DNA of 64,000 bases from Mycobacterium heidelbergense (lineage in GTDB: Bacteria; Actinomycetota; Actinomycetes; Mycobacteriales; Mycobacteriaceae): NCBI RefSeq assembly GCF_010730745.1, contig NZ_AP022615.1:310001-374000 (forward strand). The letters run 5' to 3'. The translations under genes and the position numbers were made by a program. Numbering within the stretch: position 1 is the first letter of the stretch; each line of letters begins with the position of its first letter. Under the pieces are notes generated by a model. The model saw nothing but the letters and a program-made list of their open reading frames with translations, made no database searches and was not told the origin of the DNA. Shown one piece after another: positions 51,908-59,627 of the stretch.

Positions 51908-52468
51908 CTACCAGGTGCTGGTGCGCAACACGATCTCGGCGGCCAACTGCGCGGTCGACTCCTGCACGGTGCGCCGGCCCAGGTCCACCACGCGGTACTC
52001 GGCGTAGACGAACCGCTGGCTGGCGCTGGCCACCGCCCGGGCGGCCGCCGAGCTGACCAGCACGGTGGTGCCGATCTCCACCGGGGGGCAATGCTCGTCG
52101 CGGACCGCCCCGTTGAGGTCGGCCACCCGCGGATGTCCACGGTCGATCACCACCAGCCCGACAAACCGGCCCAGCCTGGTCGCCGCCAGTTCCCAGGCGA
52201 GCTCGCCGCCGGCGCGGTCGCCGACCACCACGGCCCAGCTGACCCCCAGCGCATCGAGGATGCCGACCACCGACTTGGGGGTCAGCCGCTGGTCGAGGCC
52301 GACGACGACGGTCCGAAACGACGCGGTATGCAGGCGCTCGCACACCGCGTCGTACGCGATGGGCGCGCGCCGCTCGTCGCCGATGATGACGACGACGGCG
52401 CCCTTCTCCGGCCCCGCCACGGCCACCGGGACGGGAAACCCGTCGAGCGTGGTCATCATCGAAGACAC
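51908..52468 (-). CDS. Short alpha/beta-hydrolase-like protein lacking a nucleophile
   Basis: A 186-residue protein with the order of strands of an alpha/beta hydrolase (VAVAGPEKGAVVVIIGDERR, FRTVVVGLDQRLTPKSVVGILDALGVSW). The elbow reads VVVGDRAGGELAWELA: the GxSxG serine is replaced by Arg and no Ser, Cys or Asp is at the right place. It also ends about 80 residues before a normal hydrolase, without a clear catalytic His. It may be a binding protein or a decaying enzyme. It lies 22 nt upstream of glnA4 on the same strand. Confidence 0.7.
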   Translation of the reverse strand: MSSMMTTLDGFPVPVAVAGPEKGAVVVIIGDERRAPIAYDAVCERLHTASFRTVVVGLDQRLTPKSVVGILDALGVSWAVVVGDRAGGELAWELAATRLGRFVGLVVIDRGHPRVADLNGAVRDEHCPPVEIGTTVLVSSAAARAVASASQRFVYAEYRVVDLGRRTVQESTAQLAAEIVLRTSTW

Positions 52469-52586
52469 CCACGCACGCTACAGCGAACCGCCAGCGTGTG
52501 CGAGGTTTCCTCCACAACTCCACCCCCACCGACGCACCGGTCTCATCGCGTACCAGACGATTATGCCGCCGGTCGCGACACATCCC

Positions 52587-54092
52587 CTAGGGCTGCAGAC
52601 CGATTGCGACGCGCGGGCGCCGCGGCGGGGGGCCGTCGAGCAGGCCGAGGACGGCGTCGAGGTCGAGGTGGGCCGCCAGCAGGTCCGCGATCCTGTCCAG
52701 TTGGGCGTCGCGTCGCGCGGCCACGTTGACGTCGTCGGCGACGACGAACCCGCGCCGGCCGGCCGCCCCGGCGACGCGGGTGAGCCAGGCGCGACGGAAG
52801 TCGTCGTTGTCGAGCAGGCCGTGCCAGTGCGTGCCGAACACCGCGCCGCGCGCGATGCCCTGCGTTTGGTGGTCGGCGTCGAACCAGGCCTCCTCGGCGC
52901 ACCGGGAGAGCCGCCCGTGGTGGATTTCGTATCCGGTCAGCGGTTGCCGCCAGCGGCGCAGCGTCTTGGGTTCGGTGAAGGCGATGTCCGCGTCGAGCAG
53001 CCCGAGCCCGGCGACCTCCCCGGTCTTGGATTCCACCGGGTCGTCGATGCGCCGGCACAGCATCTGGAACCCGCCGCAGATGCCCAGCACCGGCTTGCCG
53101 GCAGCGGCGTGCTCGGCGATCGCGTCGGCCAGTCCCCGGTCGCACAGCCAGCGCAGGTCGGCGACGGTGGCCTTGCTGCCGGGGAGCACGATCAGGTCGG
53201 CGTCAGCCAGCTCGGCGGGGTCGGTGACCCAGCGCACCAGCACGCCGGGCTCGCACGCCAGGGCCTCGACGTCGGTGGAGTTGGAGATCCGGGGCGGCCG
53301 GACGGCCGCGACCTTGAGCCACTCGGTGCCGCGCGGTGGTGCCGGGGTGCCGACGACGCGGTGCGCGACCACCTGGAGCGAGTCCTCGGCGTCCAGCCAG
53401 AGCTCGTCGGCGTAGGGCAGCACCCCGTAGGTGGGGCGGCCGGTCATTTCGCGTAGCTGTCGCAGCCCGGGTTCCAGCAGCGCGGGGTCGCCGCGGAATT
53501 TGTTGACGACGAAGCCGGCGATGAGCGCCTGGTCGTCGGGCTCGAGCACCGCGACCGTGCCGAACAGGTGGGCGAGCAGGCCGCCGCGGTCGATGTCGCC
53601 GACCAGGATCACCGGCAGGTCCGCGGCCCGGGCCAGCCCCATGTTGGCCAGATCGGTGGCGCGCAGGTTGATCTCGGCCGGCGAACCGGCTCCCTCGCAG
53701 ATCACCGCGTCGAATTCCTCGCGCAGGCAAGCTAATTCGTCTCCGACGATGCGGGCGAGCCGGTCGCGATGCGCTATGTAGTTTGTCGCCGTCACCGATT
53801 CGGCGACCCGGCCCTTGATCACCAGCTGCGAGGTCCGGTCGCTGCCCGGTTTGAGCAGGATCGGGTTGAATCGCACGCTGGGCTCCAGCCCCGCCGCGCG
53901 CGCCTGGATCGCCTGGGCGCGGCCGATCTCGCCGCCCTCGATGGTGACCACCGAGTTGTTCGACATGTTCTGCGCCTTGAACGGCGCGACCTTGACGCCG
54001 CGGCGCGCCAACAACCGGCACAGCCCCGCGACCACCACGGACTTCCCCGCGTCGGAGCTGGTGCCCGCGACCAGCAGGGCCCCGCTCACCAT
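52587..54092 (-). CDS. cobQ: Cobyric acid synthase CobQ
   Basis: Amidates side chains b, d, e and g of adenosylcobyrinic acid a,c-diamide. The 501-residue protein has VAGTSSDAGKSVVVAGLCRLL, the FKAQNMSNNSVVT motif, GDIDRGG, and a C-terminal glutamine amidotransferase domain with the Cys in VLGICGGFQMLCR and His in GTHWHG. In M. tuberculosis cobQ1 (Rv0255c) lies elsewhere, beside cobU; here it is between mapB and the nucleophile-less hydrolase. Confidence 0.95.
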   Translation of the reverse strand: MVSGALLVAGTSSDAGKSVVVAGLCRLLARRGVKVAPFKAQNMSNNSVVTIEGGEIGRAQAIQARAAGLEPSVRFNPILLKPGSDRTSQLVIKGRVAESVTATNYIAHRDRLARIVGDELACLREEFDAVICEGAGSPAEINLRATDLANMGLARAADLPVILVGDIDRGGLLAHLFGTVAVLEPDDQALIAGFVVNKFRGDPALLEPGLRQLREMTGRPTYGVLPYADELWLDAEDSLQVVAHRVVGTPAPPRGTEWLKVAAVRPPRISNSTDVEALACEPGVLVRWVTDPAELADADLIVLPGSKATVADLRWLCDRGLADAIAEHAAAGKPVLGICGGFQMLCRRIDDPVESKTGEVAGLGLLDADIAFTEPKTLRRWRQPLTGYEIHHGRLSRCAEEAWFDADHQTQGIARGAVFGTHWHGLLDNDDFRRAWLTRVAGAAGRRGFVVADDVNVAARRDAQLDRIADLLAAHLDLDAVLGLLDGPPPRRPRVAIGLQP

Positions 54093-54115
54093 CCAGCGGT
54101 GTTCGCGGGGCCCAG

Positions 54116-54175
54116 CCTCGCGGGGCCGGGCCTCGCGGCGAGCTGCCTCGCGGGGCCGAGCCTCGCGGCGAGCAG
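54116..54175. repeat. Two tandem 30-bp GC-rich units upstream of cobQ
   Basis: Units at 54116-54145 and 54146-54175, beginning CCTCGCGGGGCCG, differ at two positions. A degenerate third part is visible from about 54103. They lie immediately upstream of the cobQ start and run into the hairpin that follows. Confidence 0.6.
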
Positions 54176-54227
54176 ACGCAGAATCGCATGATTGCGGCCC
54201 GCGCAGTGCGATTCTGTGTCTGCTCGC
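54168..54227. repeat. 21-bp-arm inverted repeat between mapB and cobQ
   Basis: Arms 54168-54188 (starting GCGAGCAGACGCAGAAT) and 54207-54227 pair at 20 of 21 positions around an 18-nt loop. The spacing suits a terminator or RNA-processing hairpin after mapB, whose stop codon is 20 nt away. The GCGAGCAGACGCAGAAT arm looks like a dispersed mycobacterial intergenic element. Confidence 0.65.
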
Positions 54228-54246
54228 GCTAGGGGCACGTGTCGCG

Positions 54247-55104
54247 CTAGAGGCATGTCAGGATCTCGACGCCGGTGTCGGTGACCAGCAGGGTGTGCTC
54301 GAACTGCGCGGTCCACTTGCGGTCCCGGGTGACCACCGTCCAGCCGTCGTCCCAGATTTCGTAGTCCAGCGCGCCGAGGTTGATCATCGGCTCGATGGTG
54401 AACGTCATTCCCGGCTGGATGATCGTCGACACCGAAGGCTGGTCGTAGTGCAGCACGACCAGACCGTTGTGAAACGTGGTGCCGATGCCGTGACCGGTGA
54501 AGTCGCGAACCACGTTGTACCCGAACCGGTTTGCATACGACTCGATCACGCGGCCGACGACCGACAGCGCGCGCCCGGGCTTGACGGCGTTGATCGCGCG
54601 CATCGTCGCCTCGCGGGTGCGCTCCACGAGCAGCCGGTGCTCCTCGGCGACGTCGCCGGCCAGGAAGGTCGCGTTGGTGTCGCCGTGCACCCCGTCGATG
54701 TAGGCGGTGACATCGATGTTGACGATGTCGCCGTCTTCGATCACCGTCGAGTCGGGGATGCCGTGGCAGATGACCTCGTTGAGCGATGTGCAGCACGACT
54801 TCGGGAAACCCTTGTAGCCCAGGGTCGACGGATAGGCCCCGTGGTCGATCATGTACTCGTGGGCGATCCGGTCCAGCTCGTCGGTCGTCACCCCGGGCGC
54901 GACGGCCTTGCCCGCCTCCGCCAGCGCGCCGGCCGCGATCCGGCCGGCGACGCGCATCTTCTCGATGACCTCCGGCGTCTGCACCCACGGCTCGCTGCCC
55001 TCCCGGGCGGTCGACTTGCCGACGTATTCCGGGCGCGGGATGCGGGCGGGCACCGGCAGGGTCGGGGAGATCACTCCGGGGGAAAGCGCGGTGCGGGCAG
55101 GCAT
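54247..55104 (-). CDS. mapB: Methionine aminopeptidase
   Basis: Removes N-terminal Met from nascent proteins. The 285-residue enzyme (Rv2861c) is the type 1c form with an N-terminal extension of about 40 residues containing PxxP-like ligands (LPVPARIPRPEYVGK), followed by the pita-bread core. Metal ligands are visible in GDIVNIDVTAYIDGVHGDTNATF, DFTGHGIGTTFHN, FTIEPMINLG and QFEHTLLV. Convergent context: none; upstream spacer holds another hairpin. Confidence 0.95.
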   Translation of the reverse strand: MPARTALSPGVISPTLPVPARIPRPEYVGKSTAREGSEPWVQTPEVIEKMRVAGRIAAGALAEAGKAVAPGVTTDELDRIAHEYMIDHGAYPSTLGYKGFPKSCCTSLNEVICHGIPDSTVIEDGDIVNIDVTAYIDGVHGDTNATFLAGDVAEEHRLLVERTREATMRAINAVKPGRALSVVGRVIESYANRFGYNVVRDFTGHGIGTTFHNGLVVLHYDQPSVSTIIQPGMTFTIEPMINLGALDYEIWDDGWTVVTRDRKWTAQFEHTLLVTDTGVEILTCL

Positions 55105-55151
55105 GCCGCTAGCTTAATCGCGCTTCCTTCGCGGCGACGGTCGTCGGGTTG

Positions 55152-55217
55152 GGCGTCGAGCGTGAACGTGGGGCGGCGATTCGTCAGTTTTCCCGCCCTC
55201 AGAGCACGCTCGACGCC
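55152..55217. repeat. Inverted repeat upstream of mapB
   Basis: Perfect arms GGCGTCGAGCGTG (55152-55164) and CACGCTCGACGCC (55205-55217); inner GGGGCGG and CCCGCCC extend the stem. Same general type as the other CGAG hairpins. Confidence 0.6.
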
Positions 55218-55302
55218 GTCAGCCCACACTCGAGGAGCGGCGCCAAAGGGGCCGGCCAGCCCTGCCGGTGGGTCGTGCACACAGGCACCGCAAATTAGGG
55301 CG

Positions 55303-55764
55303 TTAGGTGCCGGTCTGATGTTCGGGAGCGCTGGGATCGGTTTCGAGAAGCGCTGGGGTGTTGTCCATTGTTGTGGGTGTGTTGGTGAGGACGCGGGCGG
55401 CTGTCCACAGCGGAGGAACGCAGCGCCAACGAGCCAGCAGTGACCACGCGGTCCTGATCCGCGACGTGTACGCGGCGGGTTGGGTGGCCAGCAGCCGCGG
55501 CGGTGGCGCCGAGCGGCTCAGTTGCGGCCAGGTCGCGCCGACGGTGGTGCGCAGCCAGGCGAGGCTGGTCAGCTTGGATGCCGCGCCGGCGTCCCAGCGC
55601 ACGACCAGGCCGTCGGTGGCCAGGTGTCCCCAGCGCGCGGCCGGCAAGATGTGGCGGCGCCGGGCCGTCGGCAAGACGACGGCGTGGGTGTCGGGCAGCT
55701 CGCCGGTGGTCAGCCTCGGTTCTTCCTGTTTACGTCCAGCCCGTCGGCCTGTAGAAACTGACAA
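55303..55764 (-). CDS. Hypothetical protein
   Basis: A minus-strand frame with high G+C third positions over its central part, which supports real coding. The product (about 153 residues from a TTG at 55764) includes VVLPTARRRHILPAARWGHL, VRWDAGAASKLTSLAWLRTT and IRTAWSLLARWRCVPPLWTAARVL; it is basic and Trp-rich with no domain I recognise. No good ribosome-binding site fixes the start, and codon use before LTTGELPD is atypical, so the 5' end is uncertain. It stands where M. tuberculosis has Rv2862c-Rv2863. Confidence 0.45.
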   Translation of the reverse strand: MSVSTGRRAGRKQEEPRLTTGELPDTHAVVLPTARRRHILPAARWGHLATDGLVVRWDAGAASKLTSLAWLRTTVGATWPQLSRSAPPPRLLATQPAAYTSRIRTAWSLLARWRCVPPLWTAARVLTNTPTTMDNTPALLETDPSAPEHQTGT

Positions 55765-55934
55765 AGGACATGGTCCAGAGCCTAGTAGTCGCAGGTCCGA
55801 GGGCCCAGCAACCTCCTCACCATCGCCTGGGCCGCCAGCCCTCGAGGGGCAGCATGTCCACCATCCGTTATCCGTTCGCCGGTGCGGAGAACGAACTCGC
55901 CTCGCTCGCCAGCAGAGCGGCCCCGGCAATGCCC

Positions 55935-57749
55935 CTAGGCCAGGTAGTCCCGCGGCAGCGATTCGAACATCACCTTCGTCATCCGAACCGCGTATTCCGA
56001 GCTGCCACCCCCGACGATCAGCGCCGCGAACGCCAGGTCGCCGCGGTATCCGGCGAACCAGGAATGCGAGCCGCCCGGGAACTCGGCCTCACCGGTCTTC
56101 CCGTACACCTCGCCGCAGCAGCCGGCGATCTCCTTGGCGGTCCCGTTGGTCACCACCAGCCGCATCATGGGCCGCAGCGCGTCGACCATCTTCGGTGAGA
56201 TCGGCGTGTCGTCGCCCTCGACCGTCGTCGGCCGCCCGGCGATCAGCTGCGGCACCGGGGTTTTGCCGGCGGCAACGGTGGCCGCGACCAGGGCCATGCC
56301 GAACGGGCTGGCCAGCACCTTGCCCTGCCCGAAGCCGTCTTCGGTGCGCTCGGCCAGGTCCACCGTCGGTGGCACCGACCCGGTGACCGTGGTGATGCCG
56401 TCCACCGTGTAGTCCAGCCCGATCCCGTAGCGGGTGGCCGCCTGCGTCAGGCCGCGGGGCGGCATCCTGCTGCCCAACTCGGCGAACGTGGTGTTGCAGG
56501 AGCTGGCGAACGCGCGGGACATCGACACCACGCCGAGATCGAACCCACCGTAATTGGGGATGCTGCGGTGTCCGATGTCTATGTGGCCCGGGCAGCCCAG
56601 CATGGTGTTGGGCGTGGCCATGTCGCGTTCGATGGCCGCGCCGGCCGTGATCATTTTGAAGGTCGACCCGGGTGGAAACAGGCCGTTGGTGGCGGGCAGG
56701 CCGTCGGCGTCGGCGCCGCCGTTCTGCGCGATCGCGAGGATCTCCCCCGTCGACGGCTTGATCACGACGATCATCGCCTTGCCGCCGCGGGTGTCCACCG
56801 CGTGCTGCGCGGCGTTCTGCACGGCCCGGTCCAGGGTGATCGACACCGACGGCGCCGGCGAGCCTTCGACCTCGTGCAGTACGGCGACATCGACGCCGTT
56901 CTGGTTGACGCTGACCACCCGCCAGCCCGCCTGGCCGTCGAGTTGGTCCATGACGGCCTTCTTGACGGCGCTGATGACGGCCGGCGCGAAATGCGGGTCG
57001 GTCGGCAGCATCTCGGCCTGCGGTGTGATCACGATGCCGGGCAGTCTGCCGATCGCCGGGAAGACCTTGTCGTTGTCGTCGGGATGCAGCGTCACCAGAT
57101 CCAGCGGCCGGGTCGCCGAGGTGGCCTCTTCGGCGAGCAGCTGCGGGTCGGCGAGCGTGTCGTTGAAGGGGCGGAGCACGTCGACCACCGCGTGGGCCGT
57201 TCCGATCAGCGCCGGCCCGGCCTGAGTGGCGTCCAGCGTGTAGTGATACACGTAGCCGGGAGCGAGCACGTCGCTGCCGCCGAGCTCGTTCACCGAGGCG
57301 CGCCGCGGTCGGTCGGCGCGCAACGCGAACGTCTGGTGCTCGCCCAGCCTGGGATGCAGCCCCGTGGTGGCCCACCGCACCTCCCAGCGCCCCTCGTCGC
57401 GGGCCATCTTCAGCTGGCCGTCATAGCTCCACGTCCGGTTCTTGGGCAGATGCCAGGTGAAGCGATAGTTGACCGTGCCGGTGTCCTCGGCGTACTTGGC
57501 GCTGAGGATCTGCGCGTCCAGGTGGGTGGCCTGCAGCCCGGACCACGCCGCGTTGAGCGCCTCGCGGGCCTCGTTGGGGTTGTCGCTGAGCTGGGCGGCC
57601 GTCGCGGTGTCGCCGATGGCCAGGGCGCCGAAGAACTTCGCGGCGGCGGGCCCCGGGCCGTCGGGCCGCGGGGTGCATCCGGACAGGGCGATCACCGCGA
57701 CGAGCAGCAGACCTGAGGCCGCTGAGGCCACTGTTGTTTTTGTTGCCAT
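55935..57749 (-). CDS. Penicillin-binding lipoprotein (Rv2864c-like)
   Basis: A 604-residue lipid-anchored class B-like penicillin-binding protein. The signal sequence ends in the lipobox IALSGC near residue 25. A MecA-N/NTF2-like domain follows (PAAAKFFGALAIGDTATAAQL), then a dimerisation region and the transpeptidase domain with SxxK in PPGSTFKMI, SxN in ASSCNTTFAEL and KTG in YGKTGEAEFPGG. It would cross-link peptidoglycan at the outer face of the membrane. ATG chosen to match the 603-residue M. tuberculosis protein; the longer frame upstream runs into the repeat block. Confidence 0.94.
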   Translation of the reverse strand: MATKTTVASAASGLLLVAVIALSGCTPRPDGPGPAAAKFFGALAIGDTATAAQLSDNPNEAREALNAAWSGLQATHLDAQILSAKYAEDTGTVNYRFTWHLPKNRTWSYDGQLKMARDEGRWEVRWATTGLHPRLGEHQTFALRADRPRRASVNELGGSDVLAPGYVYHYTLDATQAGPALIGTAHAVVDVLRPFNDTLADPQLLAEEATSATRPLDLVTLHPDDNDKVFPAIGRLPGIVITPQAEMLPTDPHFAPAVISAVKKAVMDQLDGQAGWRVVSVNQNGVDVAVLHEVEGSPAPSVSITLDRAVQNAAQHAVDTRGGKAMIVVIKPSTGEILAIAQNGGADADGLPATNGLFPPGSTFKMITAGAAIERDMATPNTMLGCPGHIDIGHRSIPNYGGFDLGVVSMSRAFASSCNTTFAELGSRMPPRGLTQAATRYGIGLDYTVDGITTVTGSVPPTVDLAERTEDGFGQGKVLASPFGMALVAATVAAGKTPVPQLIAGRPTTVEGDDTPISPKMVDALRPMMRLVVTNGTAKEIAGCCGEVYGKTGEAEFPGGSHSWFAGYRGDLAFAALIVGGGSSEYAVRMTKVMFESLPRDYLA

Positions 57750-57830
57750 CGTTGCTGATGTTAAGAACTGTGGCGTCGACACCGGCGCAGACACACCGAG
57801 ACCGAACCGTTATCGCGCGGGCCACCTTGC

Positions 57831-57880
57831 CGAGCGTCACGCCAGCGTGACGCTTTCCGCCGAACGTCACGCCAGCGTGG
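57831..57880. repeat. Two degenerate CGTCACGCCAGCGTGACG palindromic units
   Basis: Units beginning at 57831 and 57861 contain the palindrome GTCACGCCAGCGTGAC (second copy with GTGG). They precede the left 82-bp repeat and belong to the same family. Confidence 0.7.
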
Positions 57881-57896
57881 CACAGCGGGGGTGGGC

Positions 57897-57978
57897 GCTC
57901 GGCGGCGTGGCTGCTCCACCGAACGTCACGCCAGCGTGACGCTTTCCGCCGAACGTCACGCCAGCGTGACGCTCGGCG
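57897..57978. repeat. 82-bp direct repeat, left copy flanking relFG
   Basis: Runs from GCTCGGCGGCGTGGCTGC to CGTGACGCTCGGCG and contains two CGTCACGCCAGCGTGACG palindromes. It matches the right copy at 58603-58684 at 77 of 82 positions. The two copies bracket the toxin-antitoxin genes exactly, 624 nt apart. Confidence 0.85.
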
Positions 57979-58001
57979 AGTGGCAGCCAAGGCGACAGGC
58001 C

Positions 58002-58030
58002 TTAATTTCGGTCGTGCGAAAGCCTATATA
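58002..58030 (+). promoter_or_regulatory. Candidate promoter of the relFG operon
   Basis: TTAATT (58002-58007), 17-nt spacer, TATATA (58025-58030). The second half is AT-rich in an otherwise GC-rich genome; transcripts would begin about 12 nt before the antitoxin start. Autorepression by the antitoxin is usual for such modules. Confidence 0.5.
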
Positions 58031-58049
58031 ACGGCCTATCATCGTGAAT

Positions 58050-58331
58050 ATGCGGACACTGCCGATCTCGAAGGTCAAGGACAAGCTCAATGAGTTCGTC
58101 GACGCTGTCGCGTTGACGCAGGACCAGATCACCATCACCAAGAACGGTGCGCCGGCGGCCGTCCTGATCGGCGCCGATGAGTGGGAATCGTTGCAGGAGA
58201 CGCTGTATTGGCTTGCACAACCGGGAATCAAGGAGTCGCTCGCCGAAGCCGACGCCGACATCGCGGCCGGCCGCGGCTACGGCGAAGACGAGATCCGCGC
58301 CGAATTCGGCCTCCCGCGGCGCCCCAGCTAA
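58050..58331 (+). CDS. relF: Antitoxin RelF (Phd/YefM family)
   Basis: A 93-residue antitoxin equal in length to Rv2865. The N-terminal Phd/YefM DNA-binding part reads RTLPISKVKDKLNEFVDAVALTQDQITITKNGAPAAVLIGADEWESLQETL; the C-terminal tail (DADIAAGRGYGEDEIRAEFGL) would wrap the toxin. The ATG (MRTLPIS) is preferred over a GTG two codons earlier because it agrees with the M. tuberculosis start. 3 nt separate it from the toxin gene. Confidence 0.93.
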   Translation: MRTLPISKVKDKLNEFVDAVALTQDQITITKNGAPAAVLIGADEWESLQETLYWLAQPGIKESLAEADADIAAGRGYGEDEIRAEFGLPRRPS

Positions 58332-58334
58332 GCG

Positions 58335-58598
58335 GTGCCTCACGCCGTCCGATTCACTGCAACAGCGCGCCGAGACCTGCATAAGCTGCCACCGCGAGTC
58401 CGCTCCGCGGTGGTCGAATTCGCGTTCGGCGATCTGTCGCGTGAACCTCGTCGGGTGGGCAAGCCGCTTCGGCGCGAGTTGACCGGCGCGTTCAGCGCAC
58501 GTCGCGGGCCGTACCGCATCCTGTACCGCATCGACGACGAACGCACGACCGTATGGATCCTTCGCGTTGATCACCGCGCCGATGTCTACCGCCGATGA
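58335..58598 (+). CDS. relG: RelE-family mRNA interferase toxin RelG
   Basis: An 87-residue RelE/ParE-fold toxin (Rv2866-like) that cleaves mRNA in the ribosomal A site. The sequence AVRFTATARRDLHKLPPRVRSAVVEFAFGDL, then GAFSARRGPYRILYRIDDERTTVWILRVDHRADVYRR, retains the basic and Tyr residues typical of active RelE toxins. No disruption is seen, so the pair should be functional. Confidence 0.93.
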   Translation: MPHAVRFTATARRDLHKLPPRVRSAVVEFAFGDLSREPRRVGKPLRRELTGAFSARRGPYRILYRIDDERTTVWILRVDHRADVYRR

Positions 58599-58602
58599 GG
58601 GT

Positions 58603-58684
58603 GCTCGGCGGGGTGGCTGCTCCACCGAACGTCACGCCAGCGTGGCGCTTTCCGCCCAACGTCACGCTAGCGTGACACTCGGCG
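58603..58684. repeat. 82-bp direct repeat, right copy flanking relFG
   Basis: Starts 4 nt after the relG stop codon and matches the left copy (57897-57978) with five substitutions and no gaps. Contains the same paired palindromes, one reading GTCACGCTAGCGTGAC. Confidence 0.85.
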
Positions 58685-58718
58685 GGATGAGGCGTGGCGA
58701 GGCGTAGCGAGCGGCGGC

Positions 58719-59573
58719 TCAGTCCAGCAGCACCGTCGCGAAGGTGCCGACTTCGGCGAACCCCACCCGGGCGTACGCGGCGCGGGCGACGGTGTTGAAG
58801 TTGTTCACATACAGGCTGGCGATGCGTCCGCTGCCGACGATCACGGCGGCGACCGTCGCGGTGCCGCCGGTGCCCAGGCCCAGGCCGCGCCACTCCGGGT
58901 GCACCCACACCCCCTGGATCTGGCCGACCCTCGGGGACTGGGACCCCACTTCGGCCTTGAAGACGACCTGGCCGTGCTCGAAGCGGGCCCACGCCCGCCC
59001 GGCCGCGATGAGGTTGCCCACCCGTCGGCGGTAACCGCGCCCGCCGTCGCCGAGCCGCGGGTCGACACCCACCTCGCCGATGAACATGTCCACGGCGGCC
59101 ACCAGGTAGGCGTCCAGCTCGTCGGGCCGCACCTGCCGCACCCCGGGATCGATGTCGCAGTTCGGGTGCTTGGTGAGCGCCATCAGCGGCTGGTCGTCGC
59201 GCACGTCGCGCGCCGGGCCCCAGGCCGATTCGAGCCGCTCCCACATAGGCATCACCAGGTCGGCCCTGCCGACCAGCGACGAACAGCGCCGCGTCCCGCT
59301 CATCGCCTCCTCGGCGAAGGCGCTCAGGTCGGCCGGCGCGCCGCGCAGCGGAATGAGGTTGGCGCCGGCGAAGCACAGCGACTCGTCCGGGCCGCGGCGG
59401 GTCCACAATTCCCCGCCGATCGAGTTGGGGTCGATGCCGTGGTCCGCGACGCGCGCCGCGACCATGCACGAGCCGATCGGGTCGTCGTCGAGCACCCGCC
59501 AGACGGCCGCGGCGTCACGCACCACGGACACCCGTCGCTCGCCGACAAGGCGAAAGATGGGCGGAGCCGACAT
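58719..59573 (-). CDS. DUF4081-GNAT acetyltransferase (Rv2867c-like)
   Basis: A 284-residue two-part protein. The N-terminal DUF4081 domain (RLVGERRVSVVRDAAAVWRVLDDDPIGSCMVAARV) resembles an inactive GNAT module. The C-terminal GNAT domain has the acetyl-CoA loop QIQGVWVHPEWRGLGLGTGGTATV and a YVNNFNTVARAAYARVGF end. Substrate unknown. 54 nt from ispG on the same strand, and likely in the same transcript. Confidence 0.9.
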   Translation of the reverse strand: MSAPPIFRLVGERRVSVVRDAAAVWRVLDDDPIGSCMVAARVADHGIDPNSIGGELWTRRGPDESLCFAGANLIPLRGAPADLSAFAEEAMSGTRRCSSLVGRADLVMPMWERLESAWGPARDVRDDQPLMALTKHPNCDIDPGVRQVRPDELDAYLVAAVDMFIGEVGVDPRLGDGGRGYRRRVGNLIAAGRAWARFEHGQVVFKAEVGSQSPRVGQIQGVWVHPEWRGLGLGTGGTATVAAVIVGSGRIASLYVNNFNTVARAAYARVGFAEVGTFATVLLD

Positions 59574-59627
59574 CGGGCGAACTCTCTGTGCTGCGAACCG
59601 AGGATCAGTGAAAAGGCATTGGCCCTA

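Noticed and set aside
57831..58684. Regularly spaced palindromes considered as a CRISPR array
   Set aside because: Only a few units, separated by constant repeat sequence and by the relFG genes; there are no unique spacers and no cas genes.
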